Below, in pieces: positions 26,153-34,262 of a stretch of DNA of 64,000 bases. The stretch is from Dyella subtropica (GTDB lineage Bacteria > Pseudomonadota > Gammaproteobacteria > Xanthomonadales > Rhodanobacteraceae). The position numbers and the translations under genes are program-made. The stretch's first letter is position 1. Every line of letters starts with the position of its first letter. The DNA is taken from NCBI RefSeq assembly GCF_026283965.1, contig NZ_JAPDPD010000012.1, positions 1-64,000 of the forward strand, given 5' to 3'. The notes under the pieces are model-generated. The model was not told where the DNA came from and ran no database searches. It was given only the letters and a program-made list of their open reading frames with translations.

Positions 26153-27304
26153 TCAGTCGCAGGAACTCAAGCGGAATGGAAGACGGCTCGCCCTGTATGC
26201 GGGCAGCACGGACGAAAGCACGGCAAAAACGATCGCTACGGCGGCCGAAAGCGCTATGCCCCGGAGAGGGAAATGAAATCCTGGCAGGAAATTTTCCACG
26301 AGAGGGCGCAGGACCGTTACCAGGACGATCGCCGTGGCCAGTCCGCACGTGGCAGCGGCCAAGGTGAGCGTCATCGCTTCCGTGATGATTAGCGCCAACA
26401 CACTACCAGGCTGAAACCCAAGAGCCTTCATGGTGGCCAGTTCGACCCGACGCATCTGCACCCGTTCATGCCAAACGTTGTGTGACAACAGCAGCATGGA
26501 CACGAATACGAGTCCGGCTACCACGATGGTGATCTTACTGAAATCGCCAAATTGGGTGAGCTGATTCTCCATCGCCTGGTTCTCCGGCTGGGTAATGAGC
26601 CTGGGCGAGGAGGTTGCGAAGAGCTGATCGATGGTCGAGGCAATACGCGTGGCCTGATCCGGTGCGTTGATGTAAGTGACGAAACCAATCGCGACATCCT
26701 TGTTGCCCACCCGCGCGTCATTGAAATAGGTGTAATGAACGAAAGCGAGATCGCCGGGAACCTTTGGATCATCACTGTGATATACCGCGTCGACGTGAAA
26801 CACCCAACTCGCCGCACCGGTCGTGTCCAGCACATTGGTTTGAAGTGTCACTGCTTGGCCTAACTTCCAGCCATAGCGCTTGAGCGTATCCGGACCAACC
26901 AGCAGCGACTGTTTATCGCCGAGGAACGCCTTGCGTTGCTCATCTGGGACCGTCAGCTCCGGAAACATCCCAAACAATTCAGATGCCGAAGCCGCCTGCA
27001 ATAGCAGGTGTCTTGGATCATCTTGATAGGCGGCTGGTTCCGCATTCGCGTAGAGCACGGACTTCACGCCTGGCACCGAGGCGATCTTCTGCGCATAGCT
27101 TATGGGGATGGGGGCGGTCACAGCGCTGCTGCCCTGGCTTCGCAGGCGGTAGGACGACGCCACGTTGCCGCTCGCTGTGAAAGCCTCTCGCGCGCTGATC
27201 AGAACCCCCAGCAGAAGAAATGCTATCGACACACATGCAAAGGTAACGAAGATCTGAGATTTCCTGAAACGAAGTCCTGAAGCCACCAGCTCCATATAGC
27301 CCAT
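26153..27304 (-). CDS. FtsX-like (MacB/DevC-type) ABC permease
   Basis: 383 residues with the same four-helix layout: MELVASGLRFRKSQIFVTFACV first helix, periplasmic domain, then VQMRRVELATMKALGFQPGSVLALIITEAM before the last two helices. It is presumed partner of the permease at 24958, perhaps as a heterodimer. The start ATG 27304 (CAT at 27302-27304) is 52 bases after the HAAS-domain gene on the same strand. Confidence 0.85.
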   Translation of the reverse strand: MGYMELVASGLRFRKSQIFVTFACVSIAFLLLGVLISAREAFTASGNVASSYRLRSQGSSAVTAPIPISYAQKIASVPGVKSVLYANAEPAAYQDDPRHLLLQAASASELFGMFPELTVPDEQRKAFLGDKQSLLVGPDTLKRYGWKLGQAVTLQTNVLDTTGAASWVFHVDAVYHSDDPKVPGDLAFVHYTYFNDARVGNKDVAIGFVTYINAPDQATRIASTIDQLFATSSPRLITQPENQAMENQLTQFGDFSKITIVVAGLVFVSMLLLSHNVWHERVQMRRVELATMKALGFQPGSVLALIITEAMTLTLAAATCGLATAIVLVTVLRPLVENFLPGFHFPLRGIALSAAVAIVFAVLSSVLPAYRASRLPFRLSSCD

Positions 27305-27356
27305 CGTCTGTTCCTTGGTCTTGCGTAGTCAGAGCTTGGGGTGAATGTCCATTGGT

Positions 27357-28355
27357 CTACATCGCCTTGGATAAGCGGTGTAGTCTGAATCTCTGCAGGA
27401 ATCCCCAGGCTTTTACGAGCCAGCTCAACCACAGGATGACCATGAAGCATCGAAATAAAGGGGGGGTAACCACTGCACTCAATACGTTGCGCAACTCGCT
27501 CGAGTAGCCGGCGATTTGCTCAGGGGAAGGGGTGGAAAAAATATGGCCACTGATCAGCAGCAAAAGGCCGATCAGCAAGCCAGCAAACTGCAATGACATC
27601 TCTGCCATGAATTCGTGGCGAGAAAATTTCTTCCATGCCAGAAACATATCGGCCAGAAGAACCGCAGCGCACCACAAGTTGACAAGCATCCTTGGCGCGC
27701 CAAGAAACTGCTGGGACAGGATCGGATACGTCGATACCCGAAAGTGGGGTTCGTCGATCAGGATCAGCAGACCAATCTGTCCGGGCGCCACATTGAGTAA
27801 GATCAAAAGCACGATGGCCAGTACTCGACGATTGAGGCGGTAGCGCGGGGGCATGCTGGAAATCTCTCTGCGCGCCTCACTGGATTGCACCTCTGGCCGC
27901 GCACGGATCATGGCCATGGATTCGGCCACGTGATGCAAAGGCTCAAGCTGATCGATGGCTACGAATACGAGCGTGATAATGGTGAAGACAACGCCAGAAC
28001 TAATCGCCATGTCACCAAGCATGTCCCATCGGAAGCCGTCCATCAGCGAAAGCGATGCAACGGCTATCACTGTCATGGCCAGGGACGCCCATAGCGCTGC
28101 CTTGTATACGGGATAGACACGCCGTCCAATCAATTCGCTGCGCTTTTCGACGAACGACCCGGCCAGTGCGCGAGCCGATTGGTGCCGCGCCAGGATCTTC
28201 TTCATCACTTGCTCACGAGCGCTTCCCTGGCTCGCCGTCATCTCCGCTTCCAGCTCGGCGTAGAGATTGCTCATGACTTCGCTGACAACTTCATCGCGCA
28301 GCCGCGCGGGAAGGAAATAGGACAGCGTCTTGGCATATTTGTCGTAAGGAGTCAT
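27357..28355 (-). CDS. HAAS-domain membrane protein, PadR partner
   Basis: 332 residues. The N-terminal ~85 residues (MTPYDKYAKTLSYFLP... YAELEAEM ... ARHQSARALAGSFVEK) fit the HAAS/DUF1700-type cytosolic domain that is typically encoded next to PadR regulators and ABC transporters. Six or so transmembrane segments follow. The start codon overlaps the PadR stop (ATGA at 28355-28352), so translation is coupled. It is probably a membrane sensor that works with PadR to control the transporter genes downstream. Confidence 0.75.
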   Translation of the reverse strand: MTPYDKYAKTLSYFLPARLRDEVVSEVMSNLYAELEAEMTASQGSAREQVMKKILARHQSARALAGSFVEKRSELIGRRVYPVYKAALWASLAMTVIAVASLSLMDGFRWDMLGDMAISSGVVFTIITLVFVAIDQLEPLHHVAESMAMIRARPEVQSSEARREISSMPPRYRLNRRVLAIVLLILLNVAPGQIGLLILIDEPHFRVSTYPILSQQFLGAPRMLVNLWCAAVLLADMFLAWKKFSRHEFMAEMSLQFAGLLIGLLLLISGHIFSTPSPEQIAGYSSELRNVLSAVVTPPLFRCFMVILWLSWLVKAWGFLQRFRLHRLSKAM

Positions 28356-28735
28356 TCCATCTCCGTTTGCGTCTGAGTTTGTCCGCAAATAAGCTCATCG
28401 AAGGCTGATTTCTCCAGCTCTTCGATGATCTGAACAAGCAGCGCGCGCTGCTTTCGCATGGCGTTGAGCATGACGGCGCCATGTTCCGACAAGGAGTAAT
28501 ACTTGCGCAGGCGATCCCCTCTCGTATCCCACCTGCTCTTCAGCGCGCCTTGCGCTTCGAGCCTGCGCAACATGGGGTAAAGCGTGCCTTCCTTGAGCGA
28601 CATGCCTAGCCGAGATAGAGCCTGCTTTACACCGTAGCCGTGATTCTCCGAACGGAGCTGAATCAGCACGGCCAGCGTTATCATCCCTCGCCTAAGCTCG
28701 ATGGACAGATGCTCAGTCTCCGGTCCAGCTTCCAT
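28352..28735 (-). CDS. PadR-family transcriptional regulator
   Basis: 127 residues, winged helix of PadR type: RGMITLAVLIQLRSENHGYGVKQAL, then KEGTLYPMLRRLEAQGALKSRW and the wing GDRLRKYYSLSEHG. A helical C-terminal tail serves dimerisation. Such regulators usually respond to a small molecule, often the substrate of a neighbouring exporter. It is located between the oxygenase gene and the HAAS protein on the same strand and probably autoregulates the run 29516-23242. Confidence 0.9.
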   Translation of the reverse strand: MEAGPETEHLSIELRRGMITLAVLIQLRSENHGYGVKQALSRLGMSLKEGTLYPMLRRLEAQGALKSRWDTRGDRLRKYYSLSEHGAVMLNAMRKQRALLVQIIEELEKSAFDELICGQTQTQTEME

Positions 28736-28778
28736 CTCCTCTCCTTCGGTATCATCTGGACTTGGCTCTGTACCAGGA

Positions 28779-29516
28779 TCAGTCCCTGGGAACTACAAAC
28801 GACCTTTCTCGCAACCATTTTGTCGCTATCCATTTCTCTCCCTTGAAGACCGGCATCCCTGCGTGCAAGGTCGCCTCATCCCCAGTCTTATAGGAAAAGT
28901 ACACGGCTGTTCCCCGTATCGGGGTGACTGTGAGGCCAATGTTTGGAAAGTTCGTTCCGCCGCCCATTTCCGGCGTATTGAGATACATCACGAGACTGGC
29001 CACACGCTGCCCGCCACGCGCGGTCACGTCCGAGTAGCCGGGACTGGCAGGATCGAACCAATCGTAGTGGGCCTCGTACTGCTGACCTGGGAGATAGCGC
29101 AATATCTGAATTGACTCGCCGTGATTCACTGGAACGCGAAACAATGCAGCTATGCGATCCTCCAGGAGCCTGATGAGTGGTGTCTCACCAATGTCAAAGG
29201 ACACGCTTTCACTGGTGCGCGCGCGATGAACCTCGTTCCGACCGCTATTGGCGACAACCAGCGACCGCTGCAAGCGCGGCTTGGCCAGCGCGATCATTTC
29301 GTCGCACTCCTGCTCGGAGAGCAATCCCCCCAGCACGCGAATGACAGGTGACGCTATTCGCAACGAGACATCAACAGTGCGATCACAGGCAAGGACTCGC
29401 GGCGGCTCTGGATGCCGTACGCGCGGGACGGCATCTCGCCGCATCCTTGTTTCACAACCTCTTGCCGAATCATCCGATACATCTACAGCTGTGCTGATCT
29501 CTTCCTTGTCATGCAT
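28779..29516 (-). CDS. prolyl 4-hydroxylase-like Fe(II)/2-oxoglutarate oxygenase
   Basis: 245 residues. The double-stranded beta-helix domain fills about residues 55-240. Iron ligands are visible as HYD in QQYEAHYDWFDP (HxD) and the distal histidine in EATLHAGMPV. The 2-oxoglutarate lysine is in GEKWIATKWLRE. GGQRVASLVMYLN and MGGGTNFP are typical of the P4H alpha-subunit family, which hydroxylates proline in peptides or proteins. It is the first gene of the minus-strand transporter run. The proline-rich tails of peptides A and B are candidate substrates by context only. Confidence 0.85.
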   Translation of the reverse strand: MHDKEEISTAVDVSDDSARGCETRMRRDAVPRVRHPEPPRVLACDRTVDVSLRIASPVIRVLGGLLSEQECDEMIALAKPRLQRSLVVANSGRNEVHRARTSESVSFDIGETPLIRLLEDRIAALFRVPVNHGESIQILRYLPGQQYEAHYDWFDPASPGYSDVTARGGQRVASLVMYLNTPEMGGGTNFPNIGLTVTPIRGTAVYFSYKTGDEATLHAGMPVFKGEKWIATKWLRERSFVVPRD

Positions 29517-30343
29517 AGCATCATCATTTTGCGTAGTTAGTGGCTCTTTAGTCGGCCACAAGAATTGGATGTGCACCCTTGCTTGAAAGGCGCCCCGGCA
29601 ACGGGGTGCGCGCCAGCAGCTTGTGTGCACGCGAATACGTCAAGCGCACTCGAGGGAGCTGCACACGTCAGGCTGAGTGGATGGCGGTGGCGCAATAGGT
29701 GGGGTATGAGAAACGTGGGCAAGCCACGGATCGCTCACATCAAGAGTCGATTCAGACGTTCTGCTATCCATGGCTTAGCTTCCTACTTATCCGAAATTCC
29801 TGAACGAAACCGCCAGGCGAAATTCAAAAAAGCAAAAACAGCTTATACAAACGGTATCAACGCCGTGGACGTTCTCAATCTACTGTCATCGACACGACGG
29901 AACTCAGCAGGCAATGCCACCTGGCCTGATGATTTGTAGAACAACCCCTGATTCCCCTGTCACGATGCGGCGCACTGCACGCGCCCCAACGCACTGATAG
30001 CCAACTCTAATGGAGTACAGCGCGATCCATCTAGCGCTATTCTTCGCGCAGACCATGCGGATCTCAGCATAAAAATGGGATACCTAAATTCTGTTACCGG
30101 ACCAGAGGCAAGCCCGATGGTTATTCTTTAGGAATGCCGCGCCCGATCTTTGGCTGTGTAACTGTCGTATCCATCACGAGCGACATGCCAGCGTGAAGGC
30201 CTCAAGCAAAGTGGTGAGTGAAGCACAGCCTTTGGCATCGGCGGTGAAGTACCAGCCAGGACAATGGCGCTGATTCTCCGTGTACCGCCAGAGCATGACG
30301 GAGCCGGCCTGCTGCCATGAGTGAGATTGAAGGTTCACGAGCT
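29517..30343. other. long stretch without an intact gene; degraded remnants
   Basis: A plus-strand frame at 29706-29939 (77 residues, basic) has no ribosome binding site and no recognisable domain. On the minus strand between about 30316 and 30100 the frame QAGSVMLWRYTENQRHCPGW... continuing as YFTADAKGCASLTTLLEAF reads like the start of a cassette-type protein of unknown function but stops after about 60 codons. No attC is visible here until 30344. I read this as an eroded junction between the peptide island and the cassette array. Confidence 0.45.
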
Positions 30344-30412
30344 ATCTAACGCCGACGCTCAACCGCTTGCGGCCGAAGGCTCTACGTCGGCTGGAGCAGC
30401 AGCTTGTTGGCC
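30344..30412 (-). other. integron attC site
   Basis: Minus-strand reading GGCCAAC ... CCAGCCGAC ... GGTTGAGCGTCGGC GTTAGAT shows outer and inner boxes close to aadA-type sites. It lies at the 3' end of the gene 30418-31077, as expected for a minus-strand cassette. Confidence 0.7.
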
Positions 30413-30417
30413 AGCAC

Positions 30418-31077
30418 TCATTCGACCACTGCGCATACATCTTCCGGGAAGAGAAAGAATCGAGCCGGACTCATCATGTGCGGGGCATTTGCGCGCCACC
30501 AGGCGGCTGCATCGGGCGAGGTGCTCTCGAGGAGTGCGATGGCCTCGAGCACGCTCACCTCGAAGCCTCTCCGCTGCTGATACTGCCCACGCATGAGATT
30601 GATAAGCACGGTGAAAGAGGACCGTGGGCCGGAAAGGACCCCAGCCGTGAGTCTGTTGCTCGAACTGCGAAACCCCTGAGCCAAGGGAAGCTCCAACCCA
30701 ACCCACTTCTCTCTCACCCAAGCGGGTGCCTCTCCTGGGGGTGCAGCGATGATTCGAATGCGATAGGGCTTCGCGCGCTGCCATGCCTTAGCGATCGCCA
30801 GAACCACCATGGCGGCAGCAACGAAGCCAAGAAATATGAAAACGAGTTCTATTGGAATAAGCCAATGAAGCATGGCGTCTTGCGAAGGGGAGATGAAGAC
30901 CTTCATTCCGTGACAGTTGTACTCAATGACATGCTGCGTTTGCGGTAACGGTGTCCGCGGATTGGAGCAGATGGTCGACAACAGGATGAACCACGCTACT
31001 ACGCACGCAAACGCGCCCGCGAAGGAGAGCGCAAGCAGCAGTATCCAAAATGGTGAAACCCTGAACGTTACTCGCAT
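30418..31077 (-). CDS. cassette-encoded membrane protein of unknown function
   Basis: 219 residues from ATG 31077 (AAGG 8 bases upstream; an in-frame TTG at 31101 is less likely). Two transmembrane segments (about 7-32 and 73-98) enclose a short loop with two cysteines. The C-terminal cytoplasmic half contains WVREKWVGLELPLAQGF and a region that could be an enzyme-like or binding domain (EAIALLESTSPDAAAWWRANAP). No family is recognised. attC sites on both sides define it as a gene cassette. Confidence 0.65.
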   Translation of the reverse strand: MRVTFRVSPFWILLLALSFAGAFACVVAWFILLSTICSNPRTPLPQTQHVIEYNCHGMKVFISPSQDAMLHWLIPIELVFIFLGFVAAAMVVLAIAKAWQRAKPYRIRIIAAPPGEAPAWVREKWVGLELPLAQGFRSSSNRLTAGVLSGPRSSFTVLINLMRGQYQQRRGFEVSVLEAIALLESTSPDAAAWWRANAPHMMSPARFFLFPEDVCAVVE

Positions 31078-31095
31078 CGACTGCCTTTCGCTGTC

Positions 31096-31155
31096 GTCCA
31101 ACGACTGAATTTAGCCGAGCCACGAAACGGCTTCGGCTAGAACGAATGGTTAGAC
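31096..31155 (-). other. integron attC site
   Basis: Outer boxes GTCTAAC and GTTGGAC, inner boxes CTAGCCG and CGGCTAAATTCAG on the minus strand; stem rich in CGGCT/AGCCG. It follows the globin gene 31170-31640. Confidence 0.8.
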
Positions 31156-31169
31156 ACATATATGTGCGC

Positions 31170-31640
31170 TCAGCCCGTGTACGGCCCTTTGACCTCACCC
31201 CAGCCCCATCTTGGCATGGGTGCGTCTTGGTCCACCGTTGCACCCGGTTGCGAATTGATAACCGCCAAGCGAGAACCCCACTCTAGATAACCGACCAACG
31301 CAGAGCGAAACTCGGGATCATCTGGCATGCCAAGCTCGTCCGCTGTCTCCAGCAGCAGACCCACCCAACGTCGCCTTTGATCTTGACCCAGGTGACGGTT
31401 GAGATGCTGCCGAATCATGTGCGGATGACCGCCGTGTTGCGTGGAGTATGTGTCTGGACCGCCAAAGACCTCGGCTAGAAAAGCGGCGACATGACTCGGG
31501 TGATCCCCGCCCATGTGCGCGAAGACAGGCCCTAACATCGAGTCTGTCTTTACGTGTTCGTAGAACCGCGCGGCCAGGCGGGTAAGCGCATCCATGCCGC
31601 CTAGCCATTCGTAGAGGGTGGGAACGCTTTGATTTGACAT
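31170..31640 (-). CDS. group II truncated hemoglobin
   Basis: 156 residues of 2-on-2 globin. TLYEWLGGMDALTRLAARFYEHV is the N-terminal helix region and FAHMGGDHPSHVAAFLAEVFGG carries the B/E-helix pattern. GGHPHMIRQHLNRHLGQDQRRRW includes the proximal histidine, and LEWGSRLAVINSQP is the H-helix end typical of TrHbO-like proteins. It binds haem and may handle oxygen or nitric oxide. The C-terminal ~20 residues read close to the attC site. A globin carried as an integron cassette is an unusual cargo. Confidence 0.88.
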   Translation of the reverse strand: MSNQSVPTLYEWLGGMDALTRLAARFYEHVKTDSMLGPVFAHMGGDHPSHVAAFLAEVFGGPDTYSTQHGGHPHMIRQHLNRHLGQDQRRRWVGLLLETADELGMPDDPEFRSALVGYLEWGSRLAVINSQPGATVDQDAPMPRWGWGEVKGPYTG

Positions 31641-31663
31641 GGCGACCTGATGGTTAGGATGTG

Positions 31664-31723
31664 GTCCAACGTCTCCGCATCATGCGTGCGGTTCTGCGCG
31701 TCGCATGTATGCGCTTGTTCGGT
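31664..31723 (-). other. possible divergent attC site
   Basis: Outer boxes GACCGAAC / GTTGGAC and an internal CATGCG / CGCATG pairing. It is where an attC is expected, downstream of the gene 31786-32697, but matches the consensus less well than its neighbours. Confidence 0.4.
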
Positions 31724-31785
31724 CCGAGCAGGGTACGTGTCTCCATCATGCCCTTTGAGCTACGCAACGCATCGTCGCCGCGCAC

Positions 31786-32697
31786 TCATGTGGCAGAGCG
31801 ATGTTCGTCGTACAGCATCTGCTCAATGCCCATGATCAGGGTCTGCTTCCCGCGCTGTATGGTTGGTTCTTCCCCATGGGGATCTGCGCTCAAGCGATTC
31901 GCTAGGGAAATGTCGCTGACCGTGTCCGGGATCGCAGAGAAAAGTTGCGGCAAGATGTCCTTGAGCTTCATAGGATCGATTGCCAGATTCCCGACTTTCT
32001 CCAACTCCATCCGTTGAAAATGAGGGGCCGAGCAGGTTCCTGGTCGTCGGAGCCTCCAAAGCACATCGCCACGCAACAAGTCCAACGGCGGCTTCTCACT
32101 TCTGGCTTCCGCCACCGTCAGCGGTCTGTACCACGACAGGAATTCGAAGGCACGCCCGCAATCTATGATCACCGCCGCTCCCCAACCGTCCGGTATCCAG
32201 GGCCGCCCGTTCGTCATGCGAACGGTGGCGAAATAAGGGTTGATTGGATCTCCGCGTCGGGTCGGGTAAACGATCACGTCTCCGACGTCCATCAACAGCG
32301 GTTGCGGCTTCTTCAGAACGGCGCGCGGCTTCTGAACATTCGCCGCCGCTATTCGCGTGCGCAATTCCTGTAGCTGCTTGCCCCGCTTGCGGAGGCCGGA
32401 CTCACTCATCCCAGCCTTTTGAAGCATGGCGATATCCGCGCCGTTGTCGATAATTTGGAATGCCTTCTCCCGCACGTGGTCGCAAACGATGCCGCGTTTA
32501 GCGAACTGATCCGCGACGATCAGCCAAAACGTCGGGTGGTCCTCATCAGTGGAGTCATTCGCTGCTGTTGGCTCCGTCTCACACAGGATCTCGACGAGCC
32601 GGTCGGGGTCGTAAGGCAGCCGTACAACCGCACCAACGGTTGTGCGCAGATCCATGGCGAAATCGCCCGAGTAGAGTCCACTTCCCCAAGTGCCCAT
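31786..32697 (-). CDS. cassette-encoded protein, DUF4259-like start
   Basis: 303 residues. The N-terminus MGTWGSGLYSGDFAMDLRTTV resembles the MGTWG... start of DUF4259-like proteins; the assignment is tentative. A helical segment (about 95-120, GLRKRGKQLQELRTRI) leads to a beta-rich C-terminal half (DVGDVIVYPTRRGDPINPYF, WGAAVIIDCG). No catalytic motif recognised. The gene stands between attC-like sites at 31664 and 32755 and runs in the cassette direction. Confidence 0.65.
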   Translation of the reverse strand: MGTWGSGLYSGDFAMDLRTTVGAVVRLPYDPDRLVEILCETEPTAANDSTDEDHPTFWLIVADQFAKRGIVCDHVREKAFQIIDNGADIAMLQKAGMSESGLRKRGKQLQELRTRIAAANVQKPRAVLKKPQPLLMDVGDVIVYPTRRGDPINPYFATVRMTNGRPWIPDGWGAAVIIDCGRAFEFLSWYRPLTVAEARSEKPPLDLLRGDVLWRLRRPGTCSAPHFQRMELEKVGNLAIDPMKLKDILPQLFSAIPDTVSDISLANRLSADPHGEEPTIQRGKQTLIMGIEQMLYDEHRSAT

Positions 32698-32754
32698 TTC
32701 TCATCTCCTCGCCGACTTGCCCGGATGGCGGTTGAGGGTTTTCCCTTATACGCT

Positions 32755-32809
32755 GCTGAACGCCTGAGTGAAGCGTCGCGCAGTCGTCCGCTCGGACGAG
32801 TAGCTAGAA
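32755..32809 (-). other. integron attC site
   Basis: Box GCTGAAC at 32755-32761 with gcctgagtgaagcg, and the partner cgctcggacgagtagctaga. Outer boxes are slightly degenerate. The stop codon of the gene 32804-33091 lies within it. Confidence 0.65.
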
Positions 32810-33091
32810 CTCTACAATCTGCACGGGGCCAGCATGTTCGCTCTTAAGGTATTCTGCGTACTCCACGGCCTTGAGAAGGGATTCATTTGGATGGGAAGCT
32901 GTGAGAATGAAATAAGAGTTCTCCCCATCGCCTACACAAAGCTCGTCAATGACATCTTCTAGCTTTGCCGCATCCTTTCCGATTACGCCAACATAGGCAA
33001 CTCCGGCCTGTATCCAGCTTTCAACTAGGGCGTCGAACTCGGGGCGATAACCACCAATCGAGTGAAGAACGATCTTCCGGTGCATGGTCAT
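32804..33091 (-). CDS. small cassette protein of unknown function
   Basis: 95 residues, compact alpha/beta pattern: strand MHRKIVLHS, helix EFDALVESWIQAG, strand VAYVGVIG, helix KLEDVIDEL, strand NSYFILTAS, helix LLKAVEYAEYL and strand PVQIVEF. This Rossmann-like or receiver-like alternation suggests a soluble domain. No motif identifies it. The stop codon overlaps the attC outer box, which is common in cassettes. Confidence 0.65.
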   Translation of the reverse strand: MTMHRKIVLHSIGGYRPEFDALVESWIQAGVAYVGVIGKDAAKLEDVIDELCVGDGENSYFILTASHPNESLLKAVEYAEYLKSEHAGPVQIVEF

Positions 33092-33095
33092 AGAG

Positions 33096-33149
33096 TGCTA
33101 ACCCCTGAGTTAGGCGGCGCCTGAGGTGTCCGCCTTGACGAATAGTTTG
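33096..33149 (-). other. integron attC site
   Basis: Box GTGCTAAC at 33095-33102, inner boxes gagttaggcgg and ccgccttgacga, partner outer box tagtttga. The last box is degenerate. Confidence 0.7.
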
Positions 33150-33250
33150 ATATCAGCGTGGCGTTGTATCTCAACCTGAGATTGCAAGCCCGTGCCGTAG
33201 AAGGTACAGGAGGCCGCTTCGATAGAAGGGGTGGGCGGCACTTGTTGCAT
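33110..33250 (-). CDS. possible 46-residue peptide reading into attC
   Basis: ATG 33250 is preceded by AGGACTCCTCGC. The frame reads MQQVPPTPSIEAASCTFYG and then about 25 more residues, ending inside the attC at 33110. It would be a second gene in the DinB-like cassette. Weak: no homology recognised, and 120 bases of spacer would give such a frame by chance. Confidence 0.25.
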   Translation of the reverse strand: MQQVPPTPSIEAASCTFYGTGLQSQVEIQRHADIKLFVKADTSGAA

Positions 33251-33273
33251 GCGAGGAGTCCTGCGCGGTTTCG

Positions 33274-33777
33274 CTAAACGCCGAGTCGCCGCTCGGGCTC
33301 GTACCTGTGTAGGAATTTCGTCAAGGAGTCGGGCGGAGAGTTGACGCCCATGCCTTCGAGCATCTGACCGACACTCCCGCGGTGATAGCCACCATGCGTG
33401 ATGACGTGCAGCAACATCTCTTCGCAAGCCATTGAGCCTCTGTTGCCGTCAGTGAATGTGAAGTTCACGCGCTCCTTCAAACGTTCGGCGCTGACGCTGG
33501 ATACAAACTTGATATACCAGTCGTCCGTGGCACTAACGATCTCACGCAACTCTGGCAAGTTTGGCGTTTGTTCGCTGTGTGTTGCCTTGAAGAGCGCGGC
33601 AGCGCCGGTCAGGTGGCTTTGAAAGATGCGATCCACGACGTTGACGTGGTCGAGCGTATGAAGCATGGCGCGGAATTCACTGGGATGCCGCCGCGTATCG
33701 AACTTTGTGAGGGCGGCGTGGAGTTCCGCGTTAGCCCAGGCTTTGTATTCGAACAGTGAGACGAGAACGCCGTTCAT
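33274..33777 (-). CDS. DinB-family protein
   Basis: 167 residues, four-helix bundle of the DinB/YfiT type. Metal-ligand histidines are expected at MLHTLDHVNVVDRIF (first), and HVITHGGYHRGSVGQML (HxxxH) matches the family's second and third ligands. DinB-like proteins are often metal-dependent thiol transferases or stress proteins. ATG 33777 begins MNGVLVSLFEYKAWAN. Located in the cassette array between attC sites. Confidence 0.82.
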   Translation of the reverse strand: MNGVLVSLFEYKAWANAELHAALTKFDTRRHPSEFRAMLHTLDHVNVVDRIFQSHLTGAAALFKATHSEQTPNLPELREIVSATDDWYIKFVSSVSAERLKERVNFTFTDGNRGSMACEEMLLHVITHGGYHRGSVGQMLEGMGVNSPPDSLTKFLHRYEPERRLGV

Positions 33778-33815
33778 GGCGAGTAGATTCCCTTCTGGTT
33801 GTGTCTATGTGCGAT

Positions 33816-33865
33816 ACGGAACCGACTGAGTGACGCGTAACGCTTGAGCTAGCCAGGGTTCTAAC
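33816..33865 (-). other. possible short or degenerate attC site
   Basis: ggaacc ... ggttct ends with internal gacgcg/cgctt pairing, about 50 bases. It is in the place expected for the attC of the gene 33861-34259, but it lacks good outer boxes. Confidence 0.3.
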
Positions 33866-34259
33866 CGCGGCGATGAAAGGCACCTTGGACAAAACCTAAC
33901 CCAGCCACAACCTGATCGATGCGTGCTTGCGACAGCGACCCAATATATGCGCCCAGCCGCGTCTTGTAGACACAGGACACTTGTGAACTGACTACGACAC
34001 TTTGCCGCTCCAAGCCTCCCTCGCCTGGCTCCAGCAGGACATTGCCAGGCTCTGAGGCCTTGTGGAGGTTCGTACTCAGGGCACAAACGATGACAGTGCC
34101 AATGCGAGAGTGATTGAAGACATCCTCTTGCACGATAACGTGAGGGTGGGGTGATCCCGGGAGCGAGCCTCTGGTCTCATCGGCGCCGATCCAAAAGATG
34201 TCGCCGCGACTAGCGATGCGAGGATCAACCCCGGGCTGGGGGGTAACTTCTCTGTCCAT
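33861..34259 (-). CDS. PemK/MazF-type toxin-like protein
   Basis: 132 residues. The SH3-like barrel pattern of MazF/PemK endoribonucleases is visible: SRGDIFWIGADETRGSLPGS, PHVIVQEDVFN, IGTVIVCALSTNL, GNVLLEPGEGGLERQSVVVSSQ and RLGAYIGSLSQARIDQVVAGL. Members cleave mRNA and are usually paired with a labile antitoxin encoded just upstream; none is visible here. The gene may be an orphan, an inactive form, or a plasmid-type stabiliser of the array. Confidence 0.78.
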   Translation of the reverse strand: MDREVTPQPGVDPRIASRGDIFWIGADETRGSLPGSPHPHVIVQEDVFNHSRIGTVIVCALSTNLHKASEPGNVLLEPGEGGLERQSVVVSSQVSCVYKTRLGAYIGSLSQARIDQVVAGLGFVQGAFHRRG

Positions 34260-34262
34260 GCG

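Noticed and set aside
29706..29939. 77-codon plus-strand frame after the oxygenase gene
   Set aside because: Basic, no ribosome binding site, no recognisable domain, opposite to the direction of all neighbours; kept only as part of the gap description.
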